64,000 nucleotides of DNA from Candidatus Blautia faecipullorum (GCA_019115125.1 DXEG01000021.1:1-64000); one strand, 5' to 3'. Positions 16,735 to 26,316 are shown, counted from the stretch's first letter. The notes: generated from the sequence alone by a model not told the origin. Translations and numbers: made by a program.

Positions 16735-18813
16735 CTAGTATCCATATAATTCTTCCAGAGTACTGTCCTTTGTTTTTGCCCCCTCCCTGGCGGAGTCGCC
16801 ATATGGGAAAGCAACCTTGTCCTCTCTGGTAAGACCTCCTGTGATCAGCACACTGTATCCGCCGTTCACATTTCCGCCTGTTGTCAGAGTCTGTTTCGTC
16901 AGTACTCCGTTTACATCCTTGTATACATAATTAACGCCGTTTTCCGAGCGGACGAAGGCTCTGTCCAGAACAATGGCTCCGGAACTGCCGGTATTATTCT
17001 GAAGTGTAATGGTCAGCCAGTCGTCTTCTGAAACCTCTATGGATTTATCCTTGATGGAGGCGCTGTAGGAATAGTAGGAAACGTTTGGATTTCCCATCCC
17101 CATATAGCTGCTGGAGGACACGGGATAATCCGAAACCTCTATCACCTCTGCCTCGAACATGCCGCTGCTTCCGGAGCAGTTCAGAACAGTACCCTCTTTT
17201 ACCTGATCCAGCATCAGCTCGCTGACAGTACCCTTTACATAATAGCCTTCCCTGCTCTTGATGCTCATGAAGGAATCGCCGTCAGAGGTTCCAGTAAGAG
17301 GGTCTCCCACATTTGCCACGATACCGTCCAGCTTGCTGTAGATCACTTCATTCTGCACTTTCTTTTCAAGCTTGCCGATATTGATCTCGCTCTCGCGGAT
17401 GTCCAGCTTCAGGCCTTCAATCTTTGTTTCCTGCAGTTTAATGGCCTCATCTCTTGTCAGGGAAGGAGAGCCTTCTCCGTCCATCTCCCCGTCGTAGCCT
17501 CCGTCATAGGGGATGTCATCCTCATACCTGGATGCGCCGTCCAGTGTAAATTCCACCTCCGCGAACTCATCCACCATTTTTTCCAACAGACTTCCGTCAA
17601 TCAGATAATAGCCTGTACAGGATTCCCTGCGGTCCTCAAAATTTGTAATAGTGTCATTCTGATGAAATTCCAGTTGATACCAGTATCCATTATATCCGAA
17701 CTCCTTTGTTCCGTCCTCCAGGAAGCCTGCCATTTTGTTAAGAAAGGCTCCTGTTGCCACCACTCTGCCTTTTGCGGAACTGCAGAGGAAAACAAAGGGA
17801 TCCTCCTCGGTACCCGTCCCTGTGAAGGGCTCCGTATCGCCGTCAAGCTTCTGATAAAAAACCGGCTCGCCGTCCATAAGTCCGCCGACCGTTTCGGAGG
17901 GATCTGTATCGATGATCTCTATATTGTCAGAGAAATCCTCTGTGCCGTCATCCGGAGTCTGATCCTCTGTAATTTCTATTTCCGGACTCTGCACCTCCGG
18001 TGTCGGTGTGGGAGATACCGTTTCTCCCGAACTGCCGGATCCGAAATCTACGACAATCTCCTCTCCTTCTGCCGTCTGGGATCCCTCTGAAGAGGACGCT
18101 TCATCTGTAAATGTCGTGTCAGGCGCGGCAGACATCTCCCCCTGCGTTCCTGAAGAAGAAGCCGGCTGACCTGAGGCTGCCTGGCCTGTTTCCTCGGCTT
18201 TCGTCTGATTGTCGGAAAGTTCTGTGCTGACTCCGTCCCCAAAGATTTCCGCCGCTGCCAGTACAGGCTGCATCACCGCCGCCAGATAACTGCCCTTTAC
18301 GCGGCTCACGGATAACGCCAGTTCATCATCCGTCATTTCATCTTCAACGTCCGAGGAGGTGGTTTCCATATCTGAAGCTGAATTCAGAAACAAATCGTCT
18401 ATCTCCTCCTCAATGGGACCGCCGTTCTTCAGGCTCGCAAGTCTGTTCACGGCTTTTGTCAGATCCTGCTCCTGCTGCTGCTTTTTCAGCTTCGCGATGT
18501 TCAGCTCCATCTGAACCAGCGTCATATCAAAGGTGATCAGCTTATCTCCTTTTGCGACGGAAGAGCCCTTCTCTACAAAGACGTCCTGAATGATCATATC
18601 CTTATCTACATTGATATTCTGGGTCACGTTGGTAACAATATTTCCTTCCAGGGTCGTATCATCTGTGTAATAATCAGAGGCAATGCTGTCCACACTGATC
18701 ACAGGGACTGTTTCCTGATTGGACTTTTTGAAATAAAGCGCCCCGCCGGCCACCGCTCCCACAACCAGAGCTACTGCCAGCACGGCGATTATGACTTTTT
18801 TCATTATGCTCAT
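16735..18813 (-). CDS. MacA-like adaptor with very large insertion in the helical hairpin
   Basis: 692 aa, far longer than MacA (about 370). The N-terminus is an anchor (5-27) followed by the first lipoyl half (IIQDVFVEKGSSVAKGDKLI, about 74-93) and the first hairpin helix (100-130). About 325 residues follow that interrupt the hairpin: acidic low complexity (170-310), then what looks like a folded part with EEDPFVFLCSSAKGRVVATG (about 345-365). The second helix (about 460-500, EIN-IGKLEKKV) and second lipoyl half (YSKLDGIVANVGD) follow, then the barrel domains. The ATPase gene stop overlaps the RBS (AAAGGAG), and the permease gene follows by 15 bp. Confidence 0.82.
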   Translation of the reverse strand: MSIMKKVIIAVLAVALVVGAVAGGALYFKKSNQETVPVISVDSIASDYYTDDTTLEGNIVTNVTQNINVDKDMIIQDVFVEKGSSVAKGDKLITFDMTLVQMELNIAKLKKQQQEQDLTKAVNRLASLKNGGPIEEEIDDLFLNSASDMETTSSDVEDEMTDDELALSVSRVKGSYLAAVMQPVLAAAEIFGDGVSTELSDNQTKAEETGQAASGQPASSSGTQGEMSAAPDTTFTDEASSSEGSQTAEGEEIVVDFGSGSSGETVSPTPTPEVQSPEIEITEDQTPDDGTEDFSDNIEIIDTDPSETVGGLMDGEPVFYQKLDGDTEPFTGTGTEEDPFVFLCSSAKGRVVATGAFLNKMAGFLEDGTKEFGYNGYWYQLEFHQNDTITNFEDRRESCTGYYLIDGSLLEKMVDEFAEVEFTLDGASRYEDDIPYDGGYDGEMDGEGSPSLTRDEAIKLQETKIEGLKLDIRESEINIGKLEKKVQNEVIYSKLDGIVANVGDPLTGTSDGDSFMSIKSREGYYVKGTVSELMLDQVKEGTVLNCSGSSGMFEAEVIEVSDYPVSSSSYMGMGNPNVSYYSYSASIKDKSIEVSEDDWLTITLQNNTGSSGAIVLDRAFVRSENGVNYVYKDVNGVLTKQTLTTGGNVNGGYSVLITGGLTREDKVAFPYGDSAREGAKTKDSTLEELYGY

Positions 18814-18817
18814 GGTG

Positions 18818-19489
18818 TCACTCCTTTTCTGTCAGCTCTCCGTCACGGATCAAAACCACTCTTTTGGCATGGGCCGCGATCTCCGGATCATGGGTGATCA
18901 TGAGAACAGTCACGCCCTCATTATTTAATTTCTGAAAAAGCTCCATAACCTGGGCTCCTGATTTACTGTCCAGCGCGCCGGTAGGCTCGTCCGCCAGAAG
19001 AAGCTTCGGATTATTCACAATAGCTCTCGCAATCGCCACGCGCTGCATCTGCCCTCCGGAAAGCTGGTTCGGGCGGAAATCCACACGGTCAGAAAGCCCT
19101 ACTCTGTCCAGAGCTTTCAGCGCCCGCTGCTTGCGCTCCTTTCTCGGAATCTTCGCATAATTCAGAGGCAGCTCCACATTAGCCAGGGCAGTCTGCCTGG
19201 GAAGCAGATGAAAGCTCTGAAATACAAATCCGATCTTATTGAGACGGATATCTGACATTGTATTTTCCGAACATGCGCGGATGTCCTGTCCGTCAAGGAA
19301 AAAATTCCCCTCTGTCGCCTGATCCAGACAGCCGATGATATTCATCAGCGTTGTTTTTCCGGAGCCCGAGGGCCCCATAATTGCCACATACTCCCCTTCC
19401 TCCATGGAAAAATTCACATCCTTTAATACAGGAACCGTCATTTTTCCCTGCTGGTATTCCTTATAAATCCCCTTTAATTCAAGAATCAT
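18818..19489 (-). CDS. MacB/LolD-type ABC transporter ATPase
   Basis: 223 aa. Walker A is GPSGSGKTT (39-47), the Q-loop lies in FVFQSFHLL, the signature is [14 protein letters not shown] (about 140-153), Walker B is [12 protein letters not shown] (about 163-174), and the switch His is in MITHD. The GALD after Walker B is typical of the MacB/LolD subfamily. I start it at 19489 because GGAGG is 6 nt upstream; the frame extends 10 codons further into the upstream adaptor gene. It energises the permease at 15466 together with the two adaptors. Confidence 0.94.
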   Translation of the reverse strand: MILELKGIYKEYQQGKMTVPVLKDVNFSMEEGEYVAIMGPSGSGKTTLMNIIGCLDQATEGNFFLDGQDIRACSENTMSDIRLNKIGFVFQSFHLLPRQTALANVELPLNYAKIPRKERKQRALKALDRVGLSDRVDFRPNQLSGGQMQRVAIARAIVNNPKLLLADEPTGALDSKSGAQVMELFQKLNNEGVTVLMITHDPEIAAHAKRVVLIRDGELTEKE

Positions 19490-19502
19490 TCTATGCCTCC
19501 GT

Positions 19503-21056
19503 CTATTCAACAGGAACAAGCTCGTCGTCCAGAATCACTCCGCTGGACATTTCCGAATCGTCAAACGCCTGTGCATCGTCTGCCGTCCCCTCTTCCACAT
19601 ACGCGTCATCCTCATATGCTCCTGTGTCGTCCATGATCGTTCCGTCCTCAGACATCCCTGTATCGTCTATGATCATTCCGTCCTCAGGCATCCCTGTATC
19701 GTCTATGATCATTCCGTCTTCGGGCATTCCCGCGTCATCCATGAGCATTTCTTCTTCCAGAGCGGCGTCGTCAGAATACATACCGTCGTCAGCGGGGACC
19801 ATATCCAGCCCCTCTGCCTGCGCCGCCGCGCTGTTGGTAGTCGTTGCCATTCCTTCCGTAAGAAGTTCGGATGGATATGCGATATAATCGTTTTTCGTCA
19901 GCCCGTCGGCAATCTCATATTCAGCCAGATCCTCGTCGTACTGCCCCAGGATCACAGGCCGTTTCTCTAGCTTTTTACTGCCGTCCGCGGCCCACACATA
20001 AGGATTGTTTGTATCCGCGTCCACAATATAAAACTCACTGAGCCAGAGGCCTTCTTTTTTGTCCTCCTGTCCCTCGTCCATCTCGATATAAACATGCTGA
20101 CCCAGCATAAGACCGTCTGAGGAATCCAGATTCACATAAAAAGGATATGTACTGGATGAGGTCTGGGAGTCCCCGCTGGCATCCATCAGACCATACATGT
20201 TATTACTGGTGTCTGAGCTGGCGCTTTTGAGATCCACCGAGCCCATAGTGCCTCTCCATATCTGCTCCTCATCCACTCTGGAGCGAACGATCACAGGCTG
20301 CCCTTCAATAATATTGCTGATATTCATCTCATTGACCGTACCCTTGATCCTGTAAGCCCCTGTGCTCAAAATCGTGATGAACGCGTTACTTGAGCTGTCG
20401 GTGCCGGACATGGACGCAAAATCATCCATCCCCGTATCCAGGCTGTCTCCGTCGTCCGTGGTCAGCTTAGAGGTGTCTATCTTCTGGATCACTCCGTCAA
20501 TGGTGCTTCTCACCTCGGTATTTCCCGTAGCGTTCTGAAGCTTGCTGATCTCCGCCTGTTTACTCTTCTGATCATACTGGTTCTTCCTGAGATTCATTTT
20601 GTTGGTTTCAATCTCAATGGTATAAGAAAGCTGTGAATCCTGAGAAGCGTTCTTCTTCTCTTTTTCCAGAGAGGCGATCTGTTCGTTCAAACTGGCCGCT
20701 TCATTCACCAGACGATCCAGCTCCAGCTGGGTCTCCGCCAGGTCTTCCTGGATACTGCTCAGATCATACTCAAACAAAAGCTGCCCCTGCTTCACCTGCT
20801 CTCCGGTCTCTACCTGGACCTCCTTTACTGTTCTGCCGCTCTCCAGCTCTACCTCTACCGTTTCCTGGGGCTCTACGACTCCGGCGTACCGGTTGGCTAC
20901 TCCTGAAACATCCCCGGTAATATCACTGACCTGTGTAACATAAGCCTGACTGCCGCTGTCCCCGCTTCCGCTGAATACTCCCATTTTCCAGCAGACACCC
21001 GCGGCGGCTCCGGCAATAACCAGAACTCCTAATAGAATTAAAATACGTTTTTTCAT
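19503..21056 (-). CDS. MacA/HlyD-like adaptor with acidic repeat tail
   Basis: 517 aa; the first gene of the export operon. It has an N-terminal anchor (4-23), lipoyl halves around KEVQVETGEQVKQGQLLF (about 78-95) and GNTEVRSTIDGVIQKI (about 178-193), a helical hairpin (about 105-170), and barrel domains to about 420. The C-terminal 90 residues are an acidic tail with a 12-residue repeat (DDTGMPEDGMII) in about four copies. AGGAGG lies upstream of the ATG. Why one ATPase/permease pair has two different adaptors is not evident; they may form a mixed ring. Confidence 0.83.
   Translation of the reverse strand: MKKRILILLGVLVIAGAAAGVCWKMGVFSGSGDSGSQAYVTQVSDITGDVSGVANRYAGVVEPQETVEVELESGRTVKEVQVETGEQVKQGQLLFEYDLSSIQEDLAETQLELDRLVNEAASLNEQIASLEKEKKNASQDSQLSYTIEIETNKMNLRKNQYDQKSKQAEISKLQNATGNTEVRSTIDGVIQKIDTSKLTTDDGDSLDTGMDDFASMSGTDSSSNAFITILSTGAYRIKGTVNEMNISNIIEGQPVIVRSRVDEEQIWRGTMGSVDLKSASSDTSNNMYGLMDASGDSQTSSSTYPFYVNLDSSDGLMLGQHVYIEMDEGQEDKKEGLWLSEFYIVDADTNNPYVWAADGSKKLEKRPVILGQYDEDLAEYEIADGLTKNDYIAYPSELLTEGMATTTNSAAAQAEGLDMVPADDGMYSDDAALEEEMLMDDAGMPEDGMIIDDTGMPEDGMIIDDTGMSEDGTIMDDTGAYEDDAYVEEGTADDAQAFDDSEMSSGVILDDELVPVE
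19618..19761 (-). repeat. 36-bp tandem repeat in the adaptor tail
   Basis: About four tandem units of 36 bp encode DDTGMPEDGMII-type dodecamers. The middle two units are almost identical at DNA level, the outer ones diverged, so copy number may change by slippage without breaking the frame. Confidence 0.75.
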
Positions 21057-21080
21057 TATATATGATAACCTCCTGAATCA

Positions 21081-21300
21081 GGCGGGATCCCCGCCTGCAG
21101 TCCTGCCTTCCCCATAAAAGGAATTCATTTGCTCACTTTTGATTTTGTTCTATCATACCAGATTACACTCCAAAAGAAAAGTCCTGGGAAAAATCCTCGT
21201 GATTTTCACAGTTTTTTCACGTTTTATTTAGAAAAAATTCCTTAAACTTTCGTTTTTTTGACTTTTAGGGGATTATCTGGTAAAATAGACAGGAATATTT
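21081..21300. promoter_or_regulatory. Divergent regulatory region between export operon and lipoprotein gene
   Basis: A GGCGGG-ATC-CCCGCC hairpin sits at 21081-21095, close upstream of the export operon RBS, and could act as a leader structure. On the plus strand TTGACT (21258-21263), 17 nt and TAAAAT (21281-21286) make a good sigma-A promoter for the lipoprotein gene at 21319. I see no clear promoter for the export operon. Confidence 0.55.
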
Positions 21301-21318
21301 TTGAAAGGAAAGAAATTT

Positions 21319-22512
21319 ATGAAGATGGCAAAAGTATTGATTCCCTTCCTTCTGATTATCTTTGCCGTTTCTGTTTTTATGGGCTGTTCGCACCTGGACA
21401 AAACAGATGTGGAAGGTGTCGTTACAAATGAGCTGAATCTCCTGAAAAATCTGGATTCGGACACAGTTCATAAGTATGTCTCATATGAAGATCTGTTTCC
21501 GGACGCCACAGAAGAAACCGGACATTCCAAAGACGTAGAGGAAGTTTTTTCACTTTTCTTCAAGGATTTCGACTACAAAATCCTGAATATCGACGTCGAC
21601 AAGGATCACAAAAAGGCCACTGCGGAGCTGAAGCTTTCTACTATCGATACGGAAGCCCTGGCCAGGGATTATGACATCGCCTATCTGAAGGATGCCGTAC
21701 TTAAAGCGGCGGACTCCGGCTCCTCAGACACAGAAGAGCGGTCCGATTCCCTGGAAGAGCGTTATCTTATTTTAAACGAGCTTCTGAAAAACAATGAATA
21801 TGAGATCATTGAAACGGACTGCAGCATTGAGCTGGAAAACACGGGCACTGACAGCGAGGAATGGGAAGTGATCCGGACCCATGAGCTGGAAAATGATCTT
21901 GTCGGCGGTCTTATGACATATCTGTCTGACAGCACTCTTCTTTCACCGGAAGAGACTTTGACCGTCTATTTGAATACCCTGAAAACAATGGATTTGGAAC
22001 AAATGAACAATTATCTTGGAGTGGAAAGCCTTCTGAATACTTCGGACGAGGCAAAAAATTCCATCGCGGAGGCTCTCGTTGAGCAGGTTCACGCCAACTT
22101 TGATTTTAAGATCACCGGAAGCGAGGTGCAGAGCTACAAGGCCACCGTTGAAACAGAGCTCACTACCTTTGACAGCAGCGCTATTCTCAGCGCCTATCAG
22201 GAAGAGCTGGACGCCTATCTGGATTCTCCGGACGCAGTGATCGACGGTTCACAGAAAAGGTATGACAAATCCTTTGAACTGCTCCTGAAAAACATTGAAA
22301 ACAATACGGCAACGGTTACTTCCCCTGTATCCTTCCATCTGGTCAACGATGGGGTGTCCTGGAAGCTTACGGACGAAAGCCAGTCCATCGGATCCGGCAT
22401 TTTCGGAACTCTGAGCAGCAATCCTGTATCCGGCGAATCCTCTGACGAAGCCGCCGGTGAAGAGGAATATGAAGAGGACAGCTCTGACGAAACGGATTAT
22501 GAGGAGGAATAA
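21319..22512 (+). CDS. Lipoprotein with two related domains (DUF5105-like)
   Basis: 397 aa from the ATG at 21319, with AAAGGAAAG upstream. The signal ends in a lipobox-like SVFMGCS, so it is probably a membrane-anchored lipoprotein. Two similar halves are visible: VEGVVTNELNLLKNLDSDTV near residue 40 and LTVYLNTLKTMDLEQMNNYL near 220. Each has the helical opening and the conserved aromatic/acidic pattern seen in DUF5105-type lipoproteins of Firmicutes. The last 30 residues are almost all Glu, Asp, Ser and Tyr. Its function is unknown. It is monocistronic, with its own promoter and terminator. Confidence 0.7.
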   Translation: MKMAKVLIPFLLIIFAVSVFMGCSHLDKTDVEGVVTNELNLLKNLDSDTVHKYVSYEDLFPDATEETGHSKDVEEVFSLFFKDFDYKILNIDVDKDHKKATAELKLSTIDTEALARDYDIAYLKDAVLKAADSGSSDTEERSDSLEERYLILNELLKNNEYEIIETDCSIELENTGTDSEEWEVIRTHELENDLVGGLMTYLSDSTLLSPEETLTVYLNTLKTMDLEQMNNYLGVESLLNTSDEAKNSIAEALVEQVHANFDFKITGSEVQSYKATVETELTTFDSSAILSAYQEELDAYLDSPDAVIDGSQKRYDKSFELLLKNIENNTATVTSPVSFHLVNDGVSWKLTDESQSIGSGIFGTLSSNPVSGESSDEAAGEEEYEEDSSDETDYEEE

Positions 22513-22520
22513 AGCCACAT

Positions 22521-22565
22521 AAAAACACAGGTCAATGGAAGATTTTCCATTTTCCTGTGTTTTTC
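22521..22565. terminator. Terminator, probably bidirectional
   Basis: AAAAACACAGG (22521-22531) pairs with CCTGTGTTTTT (22554-22564) around an inner AATGGAA/TTCCATT stem. The poly-A and poly-T flanks let it serve both the lipoprotein gene and the minus-strand aspS. Confidence 0.8.
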
Positions 22566-22628
22566 TTTTCAGCAGGATCTCCTCCGTCTTATGCAAATTC
22601 CTGCCGGATATCTTTTCTTTTTTTCTCG

Positions 22629-24431
22629 TTATTTTTCCTCTGAAACAGCTTCCTCCACAGTTTCCAGTCCCAGCTCTTCCAACTGAGCCTGACTTACCCT
22701 GCTTGGAGATTCTGTCATCAGGCAGGAAGCGTCCTTTACCTTGGGGAAGGCGATCACGTCGCGGATGCTGTCCACCTTCGCCATAAGCATAACCAGACGG
22801 TCCAGGCCGTAAGCAAGTCCGGCATGGGGCGGAACTCCGTATTTGAAGGCGTTCAGCAGGAAGCCGAACTGCTCGTAAGCCGCCTCCTTCGTAAATCCAA
22901 GCATCTCGAACATCTTTTCCTGGATGTCGTTCTGGTGGATCCTGACGCTTCCTCCGCCGATCTCATTTCCATTCAGTACAATATCATAGGCCTTGGCGCG
23001 GACCTTACCCGGATCTGTATCAAGAAGAGGAATATCCTCGTCCATCATCATGGTAAAGGGATGATGCATGGCCGTAAAGCGGTTCTCCTCCTCGTTCCAC
23101 TCCAGCAGCGGGAACTCTGTCACCCACACAAAACGGTATTCGTTTTTATCCAGAAGCTCCATCTGCTTCGCCAGCTCTACTCTGAGGGCTCCCAGCACAT
23201 CGTATACCACTTTATTGCTGTCTGCCGCGAAAAGAAGGAGATCTCCCGGCTGTCCGTCCATTGCCTGAACAAGAGCGTCCATCTCCTCTTCGGTCATAAA
23301 CTTGGCAAAAGAGGATTTTCTGGCGCCGTCTTCAGAAATGGCGATATAGGCCAGACCTTTCGCCCCGTAGCCTTTGGCAAATTCTACCAGCTTGTCGATT
23401 TTTTTGCGCGGCATAGCTCCCTGCCCCTTCGCATTGATCCCCCGGACGCTTCCGCCTGCCTCCAGCGCGTTTTTGAATACCGCGAAGCCGCAGTCCTTCA
23501 CAGCCTCGCTGACGTTATGAAGCTCCATGCCGAACCGCATGTCAGGCTTGTCGGAGCCGAAACGATCCATAGCCTCCTGCCAGGTGATCCTCTGGATCGG
23601 AAGCTTTACGTCTATGTCCAGAACCTCTTTAAAGAGATAGGCCAGATACCTTTCATTGACATCGATCACATCGTCTACGTCCACAAAGGACAGCTCCATG
23701 TCGATCTGGGTAAACTCAGGCTGCCTGTCCGCGCGGAGATCCTCGTCCCGGAAGCAGCGCGCGATCTGAATATAACGGTCATATCCGGAACACATCAGAA
23801 GCTGCTTATAAAGCTGAGGAGACTGGGGAAGTCCATAAAAGCTGCCCGGATGGACCCTGGAGGGCACCAGGTAGTCCCTGGCTCCTTCCGGCGTGCTTTT
23901 TCCAAGCATGGGCGTCTCGATTTCCAGAAATCCTTCCTCAGAAAAGAATTTTCTGGTGAGCATAGCCACCTTGCTTTTCAGCATCATATTTCTCTGGAGA
24001 TCCGGTCTTCTCAGATCCAGATAACGGTATTTCAGACGGATCTCGTCCTTCGTCTTACTGTTTTCCTCGATGGGGAAGGGCGGAACCTCCGACTCGGACA
24101 GCACTCTCAGGCCGTTTACACGAAGCTCCAGCTCTCCCGTAGCCAGATTCTCGTTCACAGCGCCTCCGCGCTTCTCCACAACGCCCGTCACGGCGATCAC
24201 GAACTCGCTCCTCAGCTTTCCGGCCTTCTCGAATCCGGCCTCGTCTATGCTTCCGTTCTCAAAGATAAGCTGCATGATGCCGGAACGGTCTCTTAAATCC
24301 ACAAAAACAATACCGCCTTTATTCCGGGCCTTCTGCACCCAGCCCATCAGCGTGACCGTGCTTCCGGTCATTTCCTTTGTCACCTCTGCACAGCGGCAGG
24401 TCCTGTGCAGTCCCTTCATACTTTCAGCCAT
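22629..24431 (-). CDS. aspS: Aspartyl-tRNA synthetase
   Basis: 600 aa, bacterial-type AspRS: an N-terminal OB anticodon-binding domain (about 15-110, TVTLMGWVQKARNKGGIVF), the class IIb catalytic core with motif 2 around YIQIARCFRDED, a bacterial GAD insertion (about 300-410), and motif 3 GLAYGLDRLVMLM near the C-terminus. The start at 24431 has AAGGAG 9 nt upstream; the longer reading from 24461 would overlap the hisS stop. It charges tRNA-Asp in the cytoplasm (discrimination against tRNA-Asn cannot be judged here). hisS lies 16 bp upstream, the common Firmicutes hisS-aspS order. Confidence 0.96.
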   Translation of the reverse strand: MAESMKGLHRTCRCAEVTKEMTGSTVTLMGWVQKARNKGGIVFVDLRDRSGIMQLIFENGSIDEAGFEKAGKLRSEFVIAVTGVVEKRGGAVNENLATGELELRVNGLRVLSESEVPPFPIEENSKTKDEIRLKYRYLDLRRPDLQRNMMLKSKVAMLTRKFFSEEGFLEIETPMLGKSTPEGARDYLVPSRVHPGSFYGLPQSPQLYKQLLMCSGYDRYIQIARCFRDEDLRADRQPEFTQIDMELSFVDVDDVIDVNERYLAYLFKEVLDIDVKLPIQRITWQEAMDRFGSDKPDMRFGMELHNVSEAVKDCGFAVFKNALEAGGSVRGINAKGQGAMPRKKIDKLVEFAKGYGAKGLAYIAISEDGARKSSFAKFMTEEEMDALVQAMDGQPGDLLLFAADSNKVVYDVLGALRVELAKQMELLDKNEYRFVWVTEFPLLEWNEEENRFTAMHHPFTMMMDEDIPLLDTDPGKVRAKAYDIVLNGNEIGGGSVRIHQNDIQEKMFEMLGFTKEAAYEQFGFLLNAFKYGVPPHAGLAYGLDRLVMLMAKVDSIRDVIAFPKVKDASCLMTESPSRVSQAQLEELGLETVEEAVSEEK

Positions 24432-24447
24432 AGCTTCTGTCTCCTTT

Positions 24448-25704
24448 TTATAATTTATCACGGAAAAACTCTACAAACTCTGTATATCCTTCCGCGCTCA
24501 TCTGCTCCTTCTGGAACTTCTTGTTTTTCTTCATAATGGAAAGATTCACCTGGATCCCCCGGCTTCTTTCCTCCTCAGCCTGCTTCAGGATCTTCAGGAG
24601 CTTGTCCGCAGGCATATTCTTTTCGATCAAATAAGCCTTCCTTACAGATGTTCCCGGCACCTCGTAGCCTCTCTCCAGAAGGAGCATGACGATCCTCTCA
24701 AAACCAATGGAAAAACCGCAGGCAGAGGTGTTCTGTCCTGTGAATTTCCCGATCATCTCGTCATAGCGTCCTCCGCCGCCTACGGAACCGCCGAACTCAT
24801 CCATGGCAATCTCAAAAATAGGACCGGTATAATAGGACATACCCCTGACAAGCGTCGGATCGAAGGCGATCTTAAAGTCAGCGGTCTTTACCGCGTCCAC
24901 AGAAAGGATGATGGTCTCCAGATCCTCCGCCACCTTCGGCTCCAGCACGTCCTTCAGCTTATCCTTCAGATAACGGACGCCTTCGATATCCCCGGTAACC
25001 TCCCGGAACATTCCAAGATAGGTATCGATGCTTTCTTTTGAAAAGCCCTCTTTTTCCAGCTCCGCGGCAACGCCGTCCAGGCCGATCTTGTCCATTTTAT
25101 CCAGAATGATAAACACCGTATCGAAGCTCTCCTCCGGAAAACCGCTGTACTGGGCCATCGCCTTTAAGATCTTCCGGTCGTTGATGCGGATGGTAAAATT
25201 GTGAAAATCCAGCTTGCCGAGCAGCGTGGTGGTAGCCAGTACAAGCTCGATCTCCGCGAGGTAGGTGGGCTCGCCCAGAATATCAATGTCGCACTGCATA
25301 AACTGACGGAATCTTCCCCTCTGGGGACGGTCGGCTCTCCACACATTTCCCATCTGCAATGCCTTAAAAGGAGCCGGAAGCTCGTTGGCATTATTGGAAT
25401 AATACCGGGAAAGAGGAACCGTCAGATCGTAGCGGAGCCCGGAGTCCACAAGATCCGCCTCGGTTTCCGCCGTATCCAGCTTCAGTTTCTCGCCTCTTTT
25501 TAGGATCTTAAAGATCAGCTTCTCATTTTCTCCGCCCTGCTTGCTGGAAAGATTTTCAATATGCTCCACGCAGGGAGTTTCGATAGACGAAAATCCAAAT
25601 TTCCCATAAGTTTCCCGGATCATATTCATCACATAATTACGGATCTCCATCTCTTTTGGTAAAATATCCTTCATACCGGTTACCGGTTTTTTCTTTAATG
25701 CCAT
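24448..25704 (-). CDS. hisS: Histidyl-tRNA synthetase
   Basis: 418 aa, class II aminoacyl-tRNA synthetase. The N-terminus PVTGMKDILPKE is typical, motif 2 lies at FKALQMGNVWRADRPQRGRFRQ-type sequence (about 105-125), and the HisA signatures are LVRGMSYYTGPIFEI (about 265-280) and GGGGRYD. The C-terminal anticodon domain is present, so this is true HisS rather than HisZ. AGGAGG precedes the ATG. No T-box leader is visible upstream. It sits between the HD-GYP gene (24 bp upstream) and aspS. Confidence 0.96.
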   Translation of the reverse strand: MALKKKPVTGMKDILPKEMEIRNYVMNMIRETYGKFGFSSIETPCVEHIENLSSKQGGENEKLIFKILKRGEKLKLDTAETEADLVDSGLRYDLTVPLSRYYSNNANELPAPFKALQMGNVWRADRPQRGRFRQFMQCDIDILGEPTYLAEIELVLATTTLLGKLDFHNFTIRINDRKILKAMAQYSGFPEESFDTVFIILDKMDKIGLDGVAAELEKEGFSKESIDTYLGMFREVTGDIEGVRYLKDKLKDVLEPKVAEDLETIILSVDAVKTADFKIAFDPTLVRGMSYYTGPIFEIAMDEFGGSVGGGGRYDEMIGKFTGQNTSACGFSIGFERIVMLLLERGYEVPGTSVRKAYLIEKNMPADKLLKILKQAEEERSRGIQVNLSIMKKNKKFQKEQMSAEGYTEFVEFFRDKL

Positions 25705-25727
25705 TTAAACCTCCTGTTATTCCTTTC

Positions 25728-26297
25728 TCATGAATTTTTATTATGTATCACTCTCTGAAACGCAAGGAATATCTCCATATCAAAGTTTTTGATCTCATCG
25801 ATCATCAGCTCCATCACCGTGTCCACCTCAAAGGCGCTTCTGTAGGGACGGTCGGAGCTCAGAGCCGCAAACACGTCGCAGACTCTTAAAATCCTGGCTC
25901 CCACAGGAATATCATTTCCTGTCAGGTTGGAGGGATAGCCGCTGCCGTCATAATTTTCATGATGATACAGAATACTTTCCAGTACAAAATCCGAGTATCC
26001 CTGTCCCTTCAGCTCCTCATACCCCAGCGTGGAATGCATGCGGACATATTTCAGCTCCTCAATAAGAAGAGGATCCTGCTCCTGCCCGTTGATATACCCC
26101 GTAAGTTTCAGCTTGCCGATATCATGAAGCATTCCGGCCACCGCCAGCTCGTAACAGATTTTTTCCTCCAGCCCCAGCTCCGAGGCTACTGCATACGCAA
26201 GGTTGCTGACGACGATCCCGTGATTCAGCTCAGCAGACAGATCAAATTCCAGGATCCTGTCTGTCGTCTTGACACCCTCTGTCCGTGCCGCATCCAA
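25728..26297 (-). CDS. HD-GYP-type phosphohydrolase domain protein
   Basis: 189 aa from the TTG at 26297, chosen because AGGAGG is 8 nt upstream; a GTG at 26306 is the alternative. The protein is essentially one HD domain: His and HD ligands in AGMLHDIGKLKLTGY, the HH pair in ILYHHENYDGSGYPSNL, and the GYP motif as SGYP, with RILRVCDVFAALSSDRPYR. This pattern defines HD-GYP domains, which hydrolyse cyclic-di-GMP or related nucleotides. There is no receiver domain or membrane anchor, so the control input is unknown. It is cotranscribed between hemZ and hisS. Confidence 0.85.
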   Translation of the reverse strand: MDAARTEGVKTTDRILEFDLSAELNHGIVVSNLAYAVASELGLEEKICYELAVAGMLHDIGKLKLTGYINGQEQDPLLIEELKYVRMHSTLGYEELKGQGYSDFVLESILYHHENYDGSGYPSNLTGNDIPVGARILRVCDVFAALSSDRPYRSAFEVDTVMELMIDEIKNFDMEIFLAFQRVIHNKNS

Positions 26298-26316
26298 TGT
26301 GTACACCTCCTACTTT

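Noticed and set aside
25705..25727. T-box or other riboswitch leader for hisS/aspS
   Set aside because: Only a 23-bp gap lies between the HD-GYP gene and hisS; no room for a T-box and no such motif in the preceding genes' leader.
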